64,000 nucleotides of DNA, taken from assembly GCF_900114005.1 (NCBI RefSeq), contig NZ_FORM01000007.1, positions 124,001 through 188,000 of the forward strand, read 5' to 3'. The position numbers were made by a program, and so were the translations under genes. Shown here in pieces: positions 9,216 to 17,610 of the stretch. Origin of the DNA: Olleya namhaensis. GTDB lineage: Bacteria > Bacteroidota > Bacteroidia > Flavobacteriales > Flavobacteriaceae. A model generated the notes under the pieces. That model was given only the letters and a program-made list of their open reading frames with translations, was not told the origin of the DNA and did not search any database. The stretch's first letter is position 1. Each line of letters opens with the position of its first letter.

Positions 9216-10072
9216 AAAGCAGCCTTAAAAGCACCAATAGTAATGCCTTTATAGGCTAAAAAAGTTTTATTTAAATGGCTAGAATCTGTAAAACCGAGTT
9301 CGATTGCTATTTCTGAGAATTGTAAATCGGTATATTTAAGTCGTGTTTCTACTAACTTCAATTTATAATTAATGATGTACTTTTTTAAGCTAATGTCTGT
9401 ATGCTTTTTAAAATACTCGCTCATATAATTATCTGCCATATGAAATTCTTCTGCAAGACTTCTAGTAGATAACAAATCTGAATTATAAATATTTGTATGA
9501 ATAAAATTTATGATTTGCTGAATTTTTGAAGACTCCACAACCTTGGCAGTCCTATCGGTATTTAAAAACTGAATGTTTCTAGCAATCAAATGAAGAATAA
9601 CTGATAATGAATTTTGAATGATGAATAGATCATAGGATTGTTTTTTCAAATTTTCAGTAGAAACCATTTTAATTAAAGACACTAAATGTAGTTTGTCTGA
9701 TTCTGTTTCAAACTGCATTTCACGTAGTTGGTGACTTTCGCTATTTAAAATACCTTCAATTTTACGAAACCAATCGTTAACAAGAAGAGTATCGTTTTGC
9801 GTATTCGTATTTCTGAAAAAACTCTTTAAAAATTTGATAGCAACCGTAGATGTTGGTGTTTCCGGATTAACAATGTAAATATCATCTGGAACAAAAACGA
9901 ACACACTATTTGAGGTATAGTTCACCATTTTTCCATTAATCTTTATAGTTCCTGTGCCTTCTTCAAAATAAACAATTTCAAAAAAACGAATGGTAGTATA
10001 CTTACAAAAGTCAAAAAAGGTTTGCTTTTTATATTCTGCGATAACAATATTCTCGATGATAGTTCTTGGCAT
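9209..10072 (-). CDS. AraC-family transcriptional regulator
   Basis: The 287-residue protein has an N-terminal cupin-like sensing half (VYFEEGTGTIKINGKMV, VPDDIYIVNP) and a C-terminal double HTH of about 100 residues ending SEIAIELGFTDSSHLNKTFLAYKGI, the AraC signature. It is clearly related to the AraC protein encoded at 16714-17610 (KLKLVETRL, LGFTDxSHLxKTF). Proteins of this family often bind two direct repeats about 21 bp apart, exactly the arrangement at sites A-D, so it is a prime candidate for their activator. The inducer is unknown. Confidence 0.93.
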   Translation of the reverse strand: MPRTIIENIVIAEYKKQTFFDFCKYTTIRFFEIVYFEEGTGTIKINGKMVNYTSNSVFVFVPDDIYIVNPETPTSTVAIKFLKSFFRNTNTQNDTLLVNDWFRKIEGILNSESHQLREMQFETESDKLHLVSLIKMVSTENLKKQSYDLFIIQNSLSVILHLIARNIQFLNTDRTAKVVESSKIQQIINFIHTNIYNSDLLSTRSLAEEFHMADNYMSEYFKKHTDISLKKYIINYKLKLVETRLKYTDLQFSEIAIELGFTDSSHLNKTFLAYKGITIGAFKAALA

Positions 10073-10112
10073 AATTTGCTTTTTCTTAAGTTAAACATTT
10101 TGTAAATAGAAA

Positions 10113-10133
10113 AAGCCACTTAAACAGTGGCTT
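10113..10133 (-). terminator. Terminator of the MRJP-like gene
   Basis: A perfect 8-bp stem AAGCCACT/AGTGGCTT with a five-base loop is followed by a short T run on the minus strand. It ends transcription coming from the 10199-11305 gene before the AraC gene. Confidence 0.75.
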
Positions 10134-10144
10134 CTCTTCTTATT

Positions 10145-10168
10145 TAATAATAATAATAATAATAATAA
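10145..10168. repeat. (TAA)8 microsatellite
   Basis: Eight uninterrupted TAA units lie between the terminator at 10113 and the stop codon of the MRJP-like gene. It is non-coding and could vary in length between strains by slippage; no role is evident. Confidence 0.85.
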
Positions 10169-10198
10169 AAGGGATTCAACTATTAATCAATTCTTAAA

Positions 10199-11305
10199 TT
10201 ATCTAAAAGAAACACCTGTTGTAATAGGCTTAAACCTGAAAATGTAAAATGGTTTTGTAGATAAATCTTTGCCATCATTAAACGCAGCACCTTTGTTTAC
10301 CTGGGCAGCGGACACATACATATAACCGTCTACATGATTATAACTTACACCATCTGGCCAAACCATACTAGAGTCTTTCACCATGGTTTTTACACTTTTA
10401 TCTTTGGCCAAAACAACAGCAACACTGTTGGTCTCTAAAGCTGTTAAATAAATATTACCTGCTGTATCAATACTCATTCCTCCATTGTTTGGTTTTTCGG
10501 AATAGGTTTCAATTTTATCATCTATTTCTACTTCCGTAAAATCTTCATTTACTAAATCTAAAGTTTTAATTCTGTAGATTTTAGTTCCGTTTAACGGACC
10601 ATAATAAATGTATTCAAAATTAGCATCGGCAGTAATACCATCATTTCCGACTAATAAATCCGTACCATTAACTGCTAAATGTTTACCGTTAATTACTGTT
10701 GGTGTGTTTTCTGGTAATGTAGTTCGTGTACCTTCTAATAAACGACGTGTTTTACACGTTTTCATGTCTACAATAATAAATGCAGCCTTTGTACCATCTC
10801 CTCCATTTCCAATACCTTCATCAGCAATTATAAAATAACCGTTTTTAGTATCAACAACCATATCATTTGGTTGCGCGTGCTTTGGCACGGAAGATTTAGG
10901 TAAATAATAAATACGTTCTAATTGATTAGTTTTTGTGTTCCAACCCACTATTTTAGGTGTCAAATTATCGCGTTGTGCCATATCTAACATCCAAACAATT
11001 CCGTTTTCATCGTTTCTAACACCTAGTACATTACTTAGATAATTATCGTCTGTAGTTCGTGGCGTATTCCAAGCTTTATTAGGAAACGGTTTGCTTGTTT
11101 TTGTTTTTGCATCCATGATCATGACTCTATTTTCTGGTGAGAAAAAAGGATGATGACTATACACTAAATCGCCAGTATCGGTAAAGGTAATATTACCAAC
11201 TGCTTGCGCTGTAGTTGCAAAAACTTCGGTTTCACCTACTGTGTTTTGTGCTTTTATGGACATAACTGACGTGATTAAAATTAATATGAAACTAATATTT
11301 TTCAT
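10199..11305 (-). CDS. Exported major-royal-jelly-protein (MRJP/yellow)-like beta-propeller
   Basis: A signal peptide (MKNISFILILITSVMSIKAQ) is followed by a six-bladed propeller-like sequence with MRJP features: NDMVVDTKNGYFIIADEG, GGMSIDTAGNIYLTALETNSV and the C-terminal WPDGVSYNHVDGYMYVSAAQ. It also resembles SMP-30/gluconolactonase domains. The likely role is a periplasmic ligand-binding or lactonase-type protein; no catalytic assignment is safe. It follows the cupin gene, with a 108-bp palindromic element (11323-11430) between them, and has its own terminator downstream. Confidence 0.85.
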   Translation of the reverse strand: MKNISFILILITSVMSIKAQNTVGETEVFATTAQAVGNITFTDTGDLVYSHHPFFSPENRVMIMDAKTKTSKPFPNKAWNTPRTTDDNYLSNVLGVRNDENGIVWMLDMAQRDNLTPKIVGWNTKTNQLERIYYLPKSSVPKHAQPNDMVVDTKNGYFIIADEGIGNGGDGTKAAFIIVDMKTCKTRRLLEGTRTTLPENTPTVINGKHLAVNGTDLLVGNDGITADANFEYIYYGPLNGTKIYRIKTLDLVNEDFTEVEIDDKIETYSEKPNNGGMSIDTAGNIYLTALETNSVAVVLAKDKSVKTMVKDSSMVWPDGVSYNHVDGYMYVSAAQVNKGAAFNDGKDLSTKPFYIFRFKPITTGVSFR

Positions 11306-11322
11306 CTTGAATATAATTATGA

Positions 11323-11430
11323 CGTCAGTTCGAGTGAAATTCTTTTTCAGAATTTTGTATCGAGAATTTTTTCGTTACCCAAACTTCTCGATACTAATTT
11401 CTCGTGCCTCAAAATTCACTCGAAGTGACG
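11323..11430. repeat. Nested palindromic element, copy 1
   Basis: The outer arms CGTCAGTTCGAGTGAA and TTCACTCGAAGTGACG pair at 15 of 16 positions, and an inner pair TATCGAGAA/TTCTCGATA makes a second hairpin. The same structure, with closely similar sequence, occurs at 11937-12042. This is the style of non-autonomous REP/MITE-like elements. The two copies bracket the cupin gene. Confidence 0.85.
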
Positions 11431-11443
11431 ATATTTTAAAGTT

Positions 11444-11917
11444 TTACTTGCTCTTTTTTAAATACTCTGGTAATTCTTTAGATAACCAATCTTCACGGAC
11501 AGGAACATGTACATCTAAATCTACTGTTTCTTCTAAAGCCCAAAACTCATGCGGTACATTTTCTGGAAACACAATCACTTCTCCTGCTCCAACTTCTACA
11601 AACGTTTCTTTACCATCAATAATGGTTTTGATTTTTACTTTACCAGACATGATATAAGTAATCTGTTCGTTTGGATGTTGGTGCCAAGGAATATGTGCAT
11701 CTTTTTCTAGATTAAAAATGGTCATTTGTCCTTTTTCACCATGAAACCATTTACGTTTGATCCCTTCTCCAATAGTTTCAGATTCCATGTCGTCAAAATT
11801 GAAATGTTGCACTTTTGAAGTGGCTATAGAATCTTTAATTGTTACTTGCGCATTTGCAGTATTACCAACAAACATTGCTGTTACTGCTAATGCAGCTATA
11901 ATTGATTTGAAATTCAT
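11444..11917 (-). CDS. Exported single-domain cupin protein
   Basis: A signal peptide (about residues 1-23, ending NTANA) precedes a cupin domain. Motif 1 is HIPWHQHPNEQITYIMSGKV, with the metal-ligand pattern HxH plus Glu or Gln; motif 2 is VIVFPENVPHEFWALEE, with His as the last ligand. The export signal suggests a periplasmic metal-dependent sensor or dioxygenase/isomerase. It is flanked on both sides by copies of the same 106-108 bp palindromic element. It may still be in the nitroreductase/MDR transcript, 132 bp downstream of the MDR gene. Confidence 0.88.
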   Translation of the reverse strand: MNFKSIIAALAVTAMFVGNTANAQVTIKDSIATSKVQHFNFDDMESETIGEGIKRKWFHGEKGQMTIFNLEKDAHIPWHQHPNEQITYIMSGKVKIKTIIDGKETFVEVGAGEVIVFPENVPHEFWALEETVDLDVHVPVREDWLSKELPEYLKKSK

Positions 11918-11936
11918 TTTTGTTATATGTTTTTTT

Positions 11937-12042
11937 GTCAGTTCGAGTGAAATTCTCTTTTAGAATTTTGTATCGAGAACTATTAGAGTTAATAAACTTC
12001 TCGACACTAATGTCTCGTGACTCAAAATTCACTCGAAGTGAC
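11937..12042. repeat. Nested palindromic element, copy 2
   Basis: Arms GTCAGTTCGAGTGAAATTCT and the complementary end ACTCGAAGTGAC enclose an inner hairpin TATCGAGAA/CTTCTCGACA. By eye it matches copy 1 over almost its whole length, with differences mainly in the central loop. It fills the gap between the cupin and MDR genes. Confidence 0.85.
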
Positions 12043-12049
12043 GATGTAA

Positions 12050-13057
12050 TTAAAATCCTTCTAAAACAATTTTACCTTTTGCTTTTCCTGTTTCTAAGAA
12101 AGCATGTGCTTTACGAAGGTTTTCTGCATTAATAACTCCAAAGTTTTCACCTAACGTGGTTTTAATTGTTCCGTTGTCAATTAAACCAGAAACTTCGTTT
12201 AAAATATTGTGCTGCTCTATCATGTCTTCCGTTTGGAACATAGAACGTGTAAACATCAACTCGATATGCGTAGACACTGCTTTTGCTTTAAAAGGCATCA
12301 CATTAAACGTTTTTGGATCGTCAATAAAACCAAATCTTCCTTGTGGTTTTATTACCTTAACAATCTCATCAGCATGTTGTTCAGTCGCATTTAAACTCAC
12401 AATATAATCTGGTGCAACTAAATTATACTTCTCAAACTCTTCACTTAATTTATTTCTGTGATTTATTACAGCATCTGCTCCTAAATCTTTTAACCAAGCT
12501 GTAGTTTCTTCGCGAGAAGCAGTACCAATAATATTCAGTTTTGTTAGCTTTTTAGCCAATTGCACTAAAATAGAACCAACACCTCCAGCAGCACCAATAA
12601 CTAAAATGGATTTACTAGCATCGTCTTTTGAAACCTGTAATCTATCAAACAACATTTCGTAAGCAGTAAGCGATGTTAATGGTAAAGCAGCAGCTTCAGG
12701 AAAAGATAAACTTGAAGGTTTTTTACCAACAATACGCTCGTCTACAACTTGATATTGCGCATAACTCCCTTGACGTGTAAAATCTCCAGCATACCAAACT
12801 TCGTCACCAACTTTAAATAAAGAGACATCCTCTCCAATTTCTTTTATAATTCCGGTAGCATCCCATCCAATAACTTTCCAATCGTCACCTTCTACTGGCA
12901 TTCCTGCACGTACTTTGTAATCTGCAGGGTTTACAGAAATGGCTTTTATTTCTACTAAAATATCTCTTCCAGTAGCTTTTGGCGTATTTAATTCTATGTC
13001 TTGTAATGAGTTAACATCTTCTATTGGAAGATTCTCTTTATATCCTATTGCTTTCAT
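12050..13057 (-). CDS. MDR-family NADPH:quinone reductase-like (zinc-less alcohol dehydrogenase) protein
   Basis: The 335-residue product has the GroES-like N-terminal domain (VNPADYKVR, VIGWDATGIIKEIGEDV) and a Rossmann site GAAGGVG at 155-161. The Cys ligands of zinc ADHs are missing, which fits the quinone oxidoreductase/zinc-binding-like MDR group that reduces quinones or enones with NADPH. It starts 23 bp after the nitroreductase gene, so both should be read from the site C promoter. The substrate is inferred only from the family. Confidence 0.9.
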   Translation of the reverse strand: MKAIGYKENLPIEDVNSLQDIELNTPKATGRDILVEIKAISVNPADYKVRAGMPVEGDDWKVIGWDATGIIKEIGEDVSLFKVGDEVWYAGDFTRQGSYAQYQVVDERIVGKKPSSLSFPEAAALPLTSLTAYEMLFDRLQVSKDDASKSILVIGAAGGVGSILVQLAKKLTKLNIIGTASREETTAWLKDLGADAVINHRNKLSEEFEKYNLVAPDYIVSLNATEQHADEIVKVIKPQGRFGFIDDPKTFNVMPFKAKAVSTHIELMFTRSMFQTEDMIEQHNILNEVSGLIDNGTIKTTLGENFGVINAENLRKAHAFLETGKAKGKIVLEGF

Positions 13058-13080
13058 TTTACTTATGTCGTTCTAATAAA

Positions 13081-13740
13081 TTATATCACAGTGATAATTT
13101 CACTTTGTGGTAATCTAGATTTTGGTATTTTTTCTGTTGAGTTAAAATCAGATTCTGCTCTATAGCCTAGAGAAACAGCTACTAAAGACGTAAATCCTTT
13201 TGCTCTTAACCCGAATTCTTCATCTAAAGCTTTAACATCAACACCTTCCATTGGCGTTGCATCAATACCTAAACTAGCTACTCCTAATAAAAAGCTACCA
13301 ATGTTTAGATATACTTGCTTTTCCATCCAATGTTGATAATCTTTTAAATCGTATTTATGAATGTCTGCAAATGTTTTTACAGCCCCTAAAAAGCCATTTT
13401 TAATGTCTTCATTTGGGAACCTTCCATTTTTGTCATCTATGTCAGCTATGTGCTTGAAATAGTCTTCATCAGCATCAATTTTAGAACAAAACAGTACAAC
13501 TGCTGATGCATTCGTAATTTTTGGTTCATTAAAATGAAAAAAGCCTTTAGTACCTTTAGCCATACGTGCTTTACCTTCTGTAGTTTCAGCAACTATAAAG
13601 TGCCAAGGTTGAAGGTTTACACTTGATGGACTCATCCTTAATAAATTTTTAACCTGTGACATATCCGATTCGGATATTTTTTTGGTAGTATCAAATTCTT
13701 TAGTTGTGTATCTCCAGTTTAGTGTTTCTTTTAAATTCAT
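13081..13740 (-). CDS. NfsB-like nitroreductase / NAD(P)H oxidoreductase
   Basis: The 219-residue product has the FMN-binding nitroreductase pattern: WRYTTKEFDTTK at the start, RMSPSSVNLQPWHFIVAET in the middle (the family's SSxNxQPW motif) and GIDATPMEGVD near the C-terminus. Such enzymes reduce nitroaromatics and quinones by two electrons as homodimers. It heads a transcript with the MDR gene and has a TATCTTTG -7 box with two AraC-type repeats upstream. A second, less similar member of the family lies at 54978-55610. Confidence 0.93.
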   Translation of the reverse strand: MNLKETLNWRYTTKEFDTTKKISESDMSQVKNLLRMSPSSVNLQPWHFIVAETTEGKARMAKGTKGFFHFNEPKITNASAVVLFCSKIDADEDYFKHIADIDDKNGRFPNEDIKNGFLGAVKTFADIHKYDLKDYQHWMEKQVYLNIGSFLLGVASLGIDATPMEGVDVKALDEEFGLRAKGFTSLVAVSLGYRAESDFNSTEKIPKSRLPQSEIITVI

Positions 13741-13776
13741 ATTTATATGTTTTAATGATTAGTTTTTAGTTATGTA

Positions 13777-13845
13777 CAAAGATAAAACCAGTACACAGGT
13801 AAATTGAAGTATAAAAAAAGGTGAATTAGGTATAAATGGAGGTTT
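13777..13845 (-). promoter_or_regulatory. Promoter and AraC-type direct-repeat operator of the nitroreductase operon (site C)
   Basis: The minus-strand -7 box TATCTTTG is at 13777-13784. Two plus-strand repeats, AGTA-N8-GGTG at 13808-13823 and GGTA-N8-GGTT at 13829-13844, are exactly 21 bp apart. The nearer repeat begins 31 bp from the -7 box. This is the cleanest copy of the motif in the window, together with site A. Confidence 0.7.
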
Positions 13846-13954
13846 TAGACTTTAAAAAACATAAATATTTCTTAATTTTTATGAAATAACCCGACTATAG
13901 CCAACCATTTATACTTTTAAAACCATCGTAATCCTTTATTAATACCAAAAAAAA

Positions 13955-14584
13955 TTACTGAACCCATCTAAAGGTTAAGTTAATTCTTGGTAGAATAGGT
14001 TTTACTGTTTTAGGGATTTTGTGTTTCCAGTTTTCTTGTGTAGCACCTTGCATTATTAACATGCTACCGTGGGCTAACGGAATTTCGATACGTTTTAAAT
14101 CCTTACGTGTGGCGTGTTTTAACTGAAACGGTCGTGTGGCTCCTAAAGTTACCGATCCAATTACCGTGTTTTTACGTTTACCGACTTCATAATCTTGATG
14201 CCAATCTACACTATCCTTTCCGTCGCGATAATAGTTAAGTAAGCAACGTGTAAACTTGACATCGACCTCCTGTTCTATACGTTCCTTGATTTTAATTAAT
14301 TCTGCAGTCCAAGGACGTAACTTTGTTGTTTTTCCAACATAAGCAACTTCTAAATCCGTATCACCATACCATGCTGTAAGTCTAGGTAAATCTATTTGCT
14401 TACCATAAATAGCCATTTGGTCCTGCTCCCAAGTTGTATTATTTAATAGACTTGTATATAAGGCATTACTTTCTTCTATGCTGAAGAAATTTTCGAATAA
14501 AGTAACATCTGCACCTGGTAAATCAAATACTGTTTTTACGACTTGATCTGTAGAAAATAAGTTAGGTTGATTAAACACATCCAT
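13955..14584 (-). CDS. AlkB-like 2OG-Fe(II) dioxygenase
   Basis: The 209-residue protein has the AlkB iron triad H129-x-D131 (DWHQDYE) and H188 (NWKHKIPK), with R200 and R206 in the C-terminal RINLTFR motif. The LRPWTAEL and NYYRDGKDSVDWH segments match the AlkB homologue type common in Bacteroidota, which repairs alkylated DNA or RNA bases by oxidative demethylation. It sits 51 bp downstream of the BCCT gene boundary on the same strand. No ada-like regulator is present nearby. Confidence 0.92.
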   Translation of the reverse strand: MDVFNQPNLFSTDQVVKTVFDLPGADVTLFENFFSIEESNALYTSLLNNTTWEQDQMAIYGKQIDLPRLTAWYGDTDLEVAYVGKTTKLRPWTAELIKIKERIEQEVDVKFTRCLLNYYRDGKDSVDWHQDYEVGKRKNTVIGSVTLGATRPFQLKHATRKDLKRIEIPLAHGSMLIMQGATQENWKHKIPKTVKPILPRINLTFRWVQ

Positions 14585-14635
14585 ACTTTTATTGTTTATA
14601 TATTAATCGAAAATAGGACTAAAAACTTACAGTAA

Positions 14636-16144
14636 TTACTGCTTTGTTTTACTAGGTATTGCTTTGTTTTTCCTTAGGTCTTTAACAAAAAGAATCAACA
14701 TAATTATAATAAAAAAAGCGAACGGTAACGACGTGATTATTAGTAAACGCTGTACTGCTTCTAAAACATTGATATCTGCCTTAATATTACCCAACAGTAC
14801 TAAAGCTATGGTTGCTAATAAAATAAAAATAGACCAGATAACACGATGTGCTTTACTTGGATTTTTAGCGCCTTTATCTGTAAACATACTTAATACAAAT
14901 ACTGCCGAATCTACAGAAGTAATTAAAAAGCTGATCAATAATATAATTGAAGTTATGTTTAAAAATGTCGCAAACGGATAATGTTCAAAGAATACAAAAA
15001 TGGAAGAAAATACGTTGCTAAATTCATTATTATAAGTTCCCCATTCTTCTATTAATTGAAAGGCAGAGGTTCCGAAAACGGAAAACCAGAAAAAAGTCCC
15101 CAAAGACGGAATGATTAAAACACCCAATAGCAGTTGTCTAATGGTACGACCTTTAGAAATACGCGCAATAAATATACCTGTAAATGGTGCCCATGCTAAC
15201 CAAAAGGCCCAATAGTAAAAGGTCCAACCGGTTAAGAATTCTAAACCAGGATTATAATCGCCAAGCGCTAAACTCATGGGTACAAAGTCGATTATATAAT
15301 GATATGTAGACGTAAAAAATGCTATTAAAATTTGTTTTACATCACTAGTAAAAAAGATAAATAACAAGATGGCAAAAGTGACAATGATATTTAAGTTCGA
15401 GAATATTTTAATCCCTTTATTAACACCTTGCCAAGCAGAATAACAAGCCACAGTAGAAATAAAAACACATAGCAAAATTGTAGTTATTAGTCCAAAATCT
15501 TGATTTGAAATATGATTTAAACCACCATTAATCTGCGTTGTTCCTAATCCGATTGCAGCAACCAAACCAAAAACAGTCGTTATAATAGTTATAACATCTA
15601 CGCTGTTTTTTAAGGTCTTGCTTTTAACATCGTCTTCTATAGTTGCGCTTATTCTTACCTTCTTTTTCTTGACGTGCAAGGCGTAACCAACAATTACTGC
15701 AAAAAGGCCATAAAAAGCCCACGCTGTAAGTCCCCATTGGTAAAACGTAAACTCTAAAGCGACGGTGTGTGCAGATAAACCAGAAGTAAAAGGCGGATTT
15801 TGTTGCATAAAAACAGGCTCTTGCACTGCTCTTAACAAAATACCAGATCCCATTCCTGCACTATAAAGCATAGCAGTCCAAGACCATAAAGAGTATTCTG
15901 GTTTAGACGATGGTTTTCCTAGTTTTATTCGTCCATATTTTGAAAACGCAATTAACAAAAGTGCCAAAACACAACCAAAACCTAAATACAAATAAAAATA
16001 CCCAAAATAGTTACGTACCCATAATGAAGCACTTTCAATAGCATTATAACTAGCTTCGGTAGCAAAAAACACAACCAATGTACACGCAAATATGATACTT
16101 ACTGATATTGATAAAATGGAGTGTTTTTGAAGGTGTTTAAACAT
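14636..16144 (-). CDS. BCCT-family betaine/carnitine/choline transporter
   Basis: A 502-residue protein with about twelve hydrophobic segments. The family signatures are visible: GMGSGILLRAVQEPVFMQ, YQWGLTAWAFYGLFA and the Trp-rich WTFYYWAFWLAWAPFTGIFIARISKGRTIR. BCCT transporters import compatible solutes such as glycine betaine with Na+ or H+ and sit in the inner membrane. Long cytoplasmic regulatory tails, as in BetP, are absent, so osmosensing through a tail is unlikely. The substrate is not determined from the sequence. Confidence 0.95.
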   Translation of the reverse strand: MFKHLQKHSILSISVSIIFACTLVVFFATEASYNAIESASLWVRNYFGYFYLYLGFGCVLALLLIAFSKYGRIKLGKPSSKPEYSLWSWTAMLYSAGMGSGILLRAVQEPVFMQQNPPFTSGLSAHTVALEFTFYQWGLTAWAFYGLFAVIVGYALHVKKKKVRISATIEDDVKSKTLKNSVDVITIITTVFGLVAAIGLGTTQINGGLNHISNQDFGLITTILLCVFISTVACYSAWQGVNKGIKIFSNLNIIVTFAILLFIFFTSDVKQILIAFFTSTYHYIIDFVPMSLALGDYNPGLEFLTGWTFYYWAFWLAWAPFTGIFIARISKGRTIRQLLLGVLIIPSLGTFFWFSVFGTSAFQLIEEWGTYNNEFSNVFSSIFVFFEHYPFATFLNITSIILLISFLITSVDSAVFVLSMFTDKGAKNPSKAHRVIWSIFILLATIALVLLGNIKADINVLEAVQRLLIITSLPFAFFIIIMLILFVKDLRKNKAIPSKTKQ

Positions 16145-16168
16145 TAAAGGTGTTTTGATTTATTCAAA

Positions 16169-16202
16169 AATAGGGATTAGAATTTAAATCCTAATCCCTA
16201 TT
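16169..16202 (-). terminator. Terminator of the ABM monooxygenase gene
   Basis: A perfect 12-bp stem AATAGGGATTAG/CTAATCCCTATT is followed by TTTTTG on the minus strand. It separates the ABM gene from the BCCT gene. Confidence 0.85.
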
Positions 16203-16227
16203 AAATAATTTATAACTGTATGGTTTT

Positions 16228-16527
16228 CTAATTTACCGTTTCTGTCATTTCATTTAAAATAAACTCGTCCACCTTACCTTCTGTTACTTTTAAATAGTGC
16301 GCTAAATATTTATTACCCATATGCTTTTGCCATAACTCACGATTCACCCATTTTTCATGAAATATAAAGAAGTTTGGATTCTCATTATCCTGATGTAAAT
16401 CATAACTTATATTACCTTCCTCTGCTCTAGTAACATCTAAAAGTTTTAATAGTTCTGCTTTTACAAACGCTCTATGCTCCTCTTTTACTAAAATTCTTGC
16501 TACAATTGTTAAATACGATTTTTTCAT
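16228..16527 (-). CDS. Antibiotic biosynthesis monooxygenase (ABM)-domain protein
   Basis: The 99-residue protein has the dimeric alpha+beta barrel layout of the ABM/YgiN group: TIVARILVKEEHRAFVKAELLKLLDVTRAEEGNISYDLHQD in outline, then FFIFHEKWVNRELWQKHMGNKYL. YgiN-type members oxidise quinols, and others act on polyketides. It is transcribed alone from a TACCTTTG promoter that carries three AraC-type repeats and is divergent from an araC gene. Confidence 0.9.
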   Translation of the reverse strand: MKKSYLTIVARILVKEEHRAFVKAELLKLLDVTRAEEGNISYDLHQDNENPNFFIFHEKWVNRELWQKHMGNKYLAHYLKVTEGKVDEFILNEMTETVN

Positions 16528-16572
16528 GAGTAAAATATTTAAATAGATTTAAGATTAGTCTCAAATACAATA

Positions 16573-16660
16573 CAAAGGTATGATTGAACTGAACCCTTTT
16601 AATGTACTTTAAATGGATAATAATGTATAAATAAAGGTTATGAGTATAAAAAATCAGGTT
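16573..16660 (-). promoter_or_regulatory. Divergent promoter region with AraC-type repeats (site D)
   Basis: For the ABM gene the minus-strand -7 box TACCTTTG is at 16573-16580. Repeats begin at 16603 (TGTA-N8-GGAT), 16624 (TGTA-N8-GGTT) and 16643 (AGTA with GGTT at 16657, two bases further). The first two starts are 21 bp apart and so are the last two GGTT halves. The nearest repeat starts 30 bp from the -7 box. The third overlaps the likely -33 region of the divergent araC gene, whose own -7 box TAAATTTG is at 16678-16685. Confidence 0.6.
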
Positions 16661-16677
16661 GTTATTTCTTTTTTTTC

Positions 16678-16685
16678 TAAATTTG
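16678..16685 (+). promoter_or_regulatory. -7 box of the second araC gene
   Basis: TAAATTTG matches the Bacteroidota -7 consensus and lies 28 bp before the start codon. A TTG at 16659-16661 could serve as a weak -33 box and overlaps the last AraC-type half-site, suggesting autoregulation. Confidence 0.5.
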
Positions 16686-16713
16686 AATAGAAATTGTAAA
16701 CAATCAGACAGAA

Positions 16714-17610
16714 ATGCAAGTAATTGAAGCTTTTAAACCTTTTGAAATACAAGAAATAGAATTAACAGACTGGAAACAACGTCCTGTTAAAAACAACTTT
16801 TTTGAATTGGTTTTAGTTAAAAATGGTACAGGAACGCAATGTATTAACTATAACGAGCACGCCTATAATAAAGGCAGCATCTTTTTGTTACCACCTTTAA
16901 AATGCCACTCATTTACAATAGCTCAACCTACACAATTTGTGTTTTTAAAATTCACAGATTCATTCTTTAAAAACATAAATCGCATTACTATTGATAGAAA
17001 TGAATGGTTTAAAGAAGCCTCTTATATCTTATCAAATTACAACCAATTACCAGGAGATATTATTAAGAATGATGTAGATAGAAACCATCTAGAAAGCTTA
17101 ATAAGTATGATTTTGCAAGAATCTAGAAACTACGGAGAATCGTCTATAAACCTTGTGACAAGCCTAATGACTAGCATTCTTGAAATACTAATTAGGAACA
17201 TAAAAAAAGGGAGCTATTTTGAATTACCTAAAAATAATTCGGATGATAGAATTACAAAAATGTTAACTTATATTAATGAAAATATTGATAAAACAGAGTT
17301 GCTTAAAGTCGAAAATCTGTCCGATGTCTTTATGATGTCTCCAACTTATGTTAGCGAGTTTTTTAAAAAACAAGTGAATATGACTTTACGTGAATACATT
17401 ATTAAAGCGAAGCTCAAATTAGTAGAAATAAGACTACTAAACTCTGATTTTACATTAACTCAAATTGCTGACGAGTTAGGGTTTACAGATGTTAGTCATT
17501 TATCTAAAACGTTTAAACGCTACGCTGGAACATCTATACGTGAGTTTAAAAATAATGGCGAATATATGTTACTAAAAAGAGGTGCTTGTGCTTCTAATAT
17601 TAGAGCTTAA
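16714..17610 (+). CDS. AraC-family transcriptional regulator
   Basis: The 298-residue protein has an N-terminal cupin-like part (LVKNGTGTQCINYNEHAY, GSIFLLPPLKCHSF) and a C-terminal AraC HTH pair (SPTYVSEFFKKQVNMTLREY, then QIADELGFTDVSHLSKTFKRYAG). It is a paralogue of the regulator at 9209-10072. It is divergent from the ABM gene, and AraC-type repeats fill the shared gap, so it probably controls that gene and itself. Its stop is immediately adjacent (0 bp) to the stop of the convergent S74 gene. Confidence 0.93.
   Translation: MQVIEAFKPFEIQEIELTDWKQRPVKNNFFELVLVKNGTGTQCINYNEHAYNKGSIFLLPPLKCHSFTIAQPTQFVFLKFTDSFFKNINRITIDRNEWFKEASYILSNYNQLPGDIIKNDVDRNHLESLISMILQESRNYGESSINLVTSLMTSILEILIRNIKKGSYFELPKNNSDDRITKMLTYINENIDKTELLKVENLSDVFMMSPTYVSEFFKKQVNMTLREYIIKAKLKLVEIRLLNSDFTLTQIADELGFTDVSHLSKTFKRYAGTSIREFKNNGEYMLLKRGACASNIRA

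Noticed and set aside
10145-10168. (TAA)8 run as a phase-variation switch
   Set aside because: It lies downstream of the stop codon and before the terminator hairpin, away from any promoter or reading frame it could switch.
11241-12132. Plus-strand reading frames across the cupin region
   Set aside because: They read through the two palindromic elements and their antisense; similar peptides from both elements show they are repeat artefacts.
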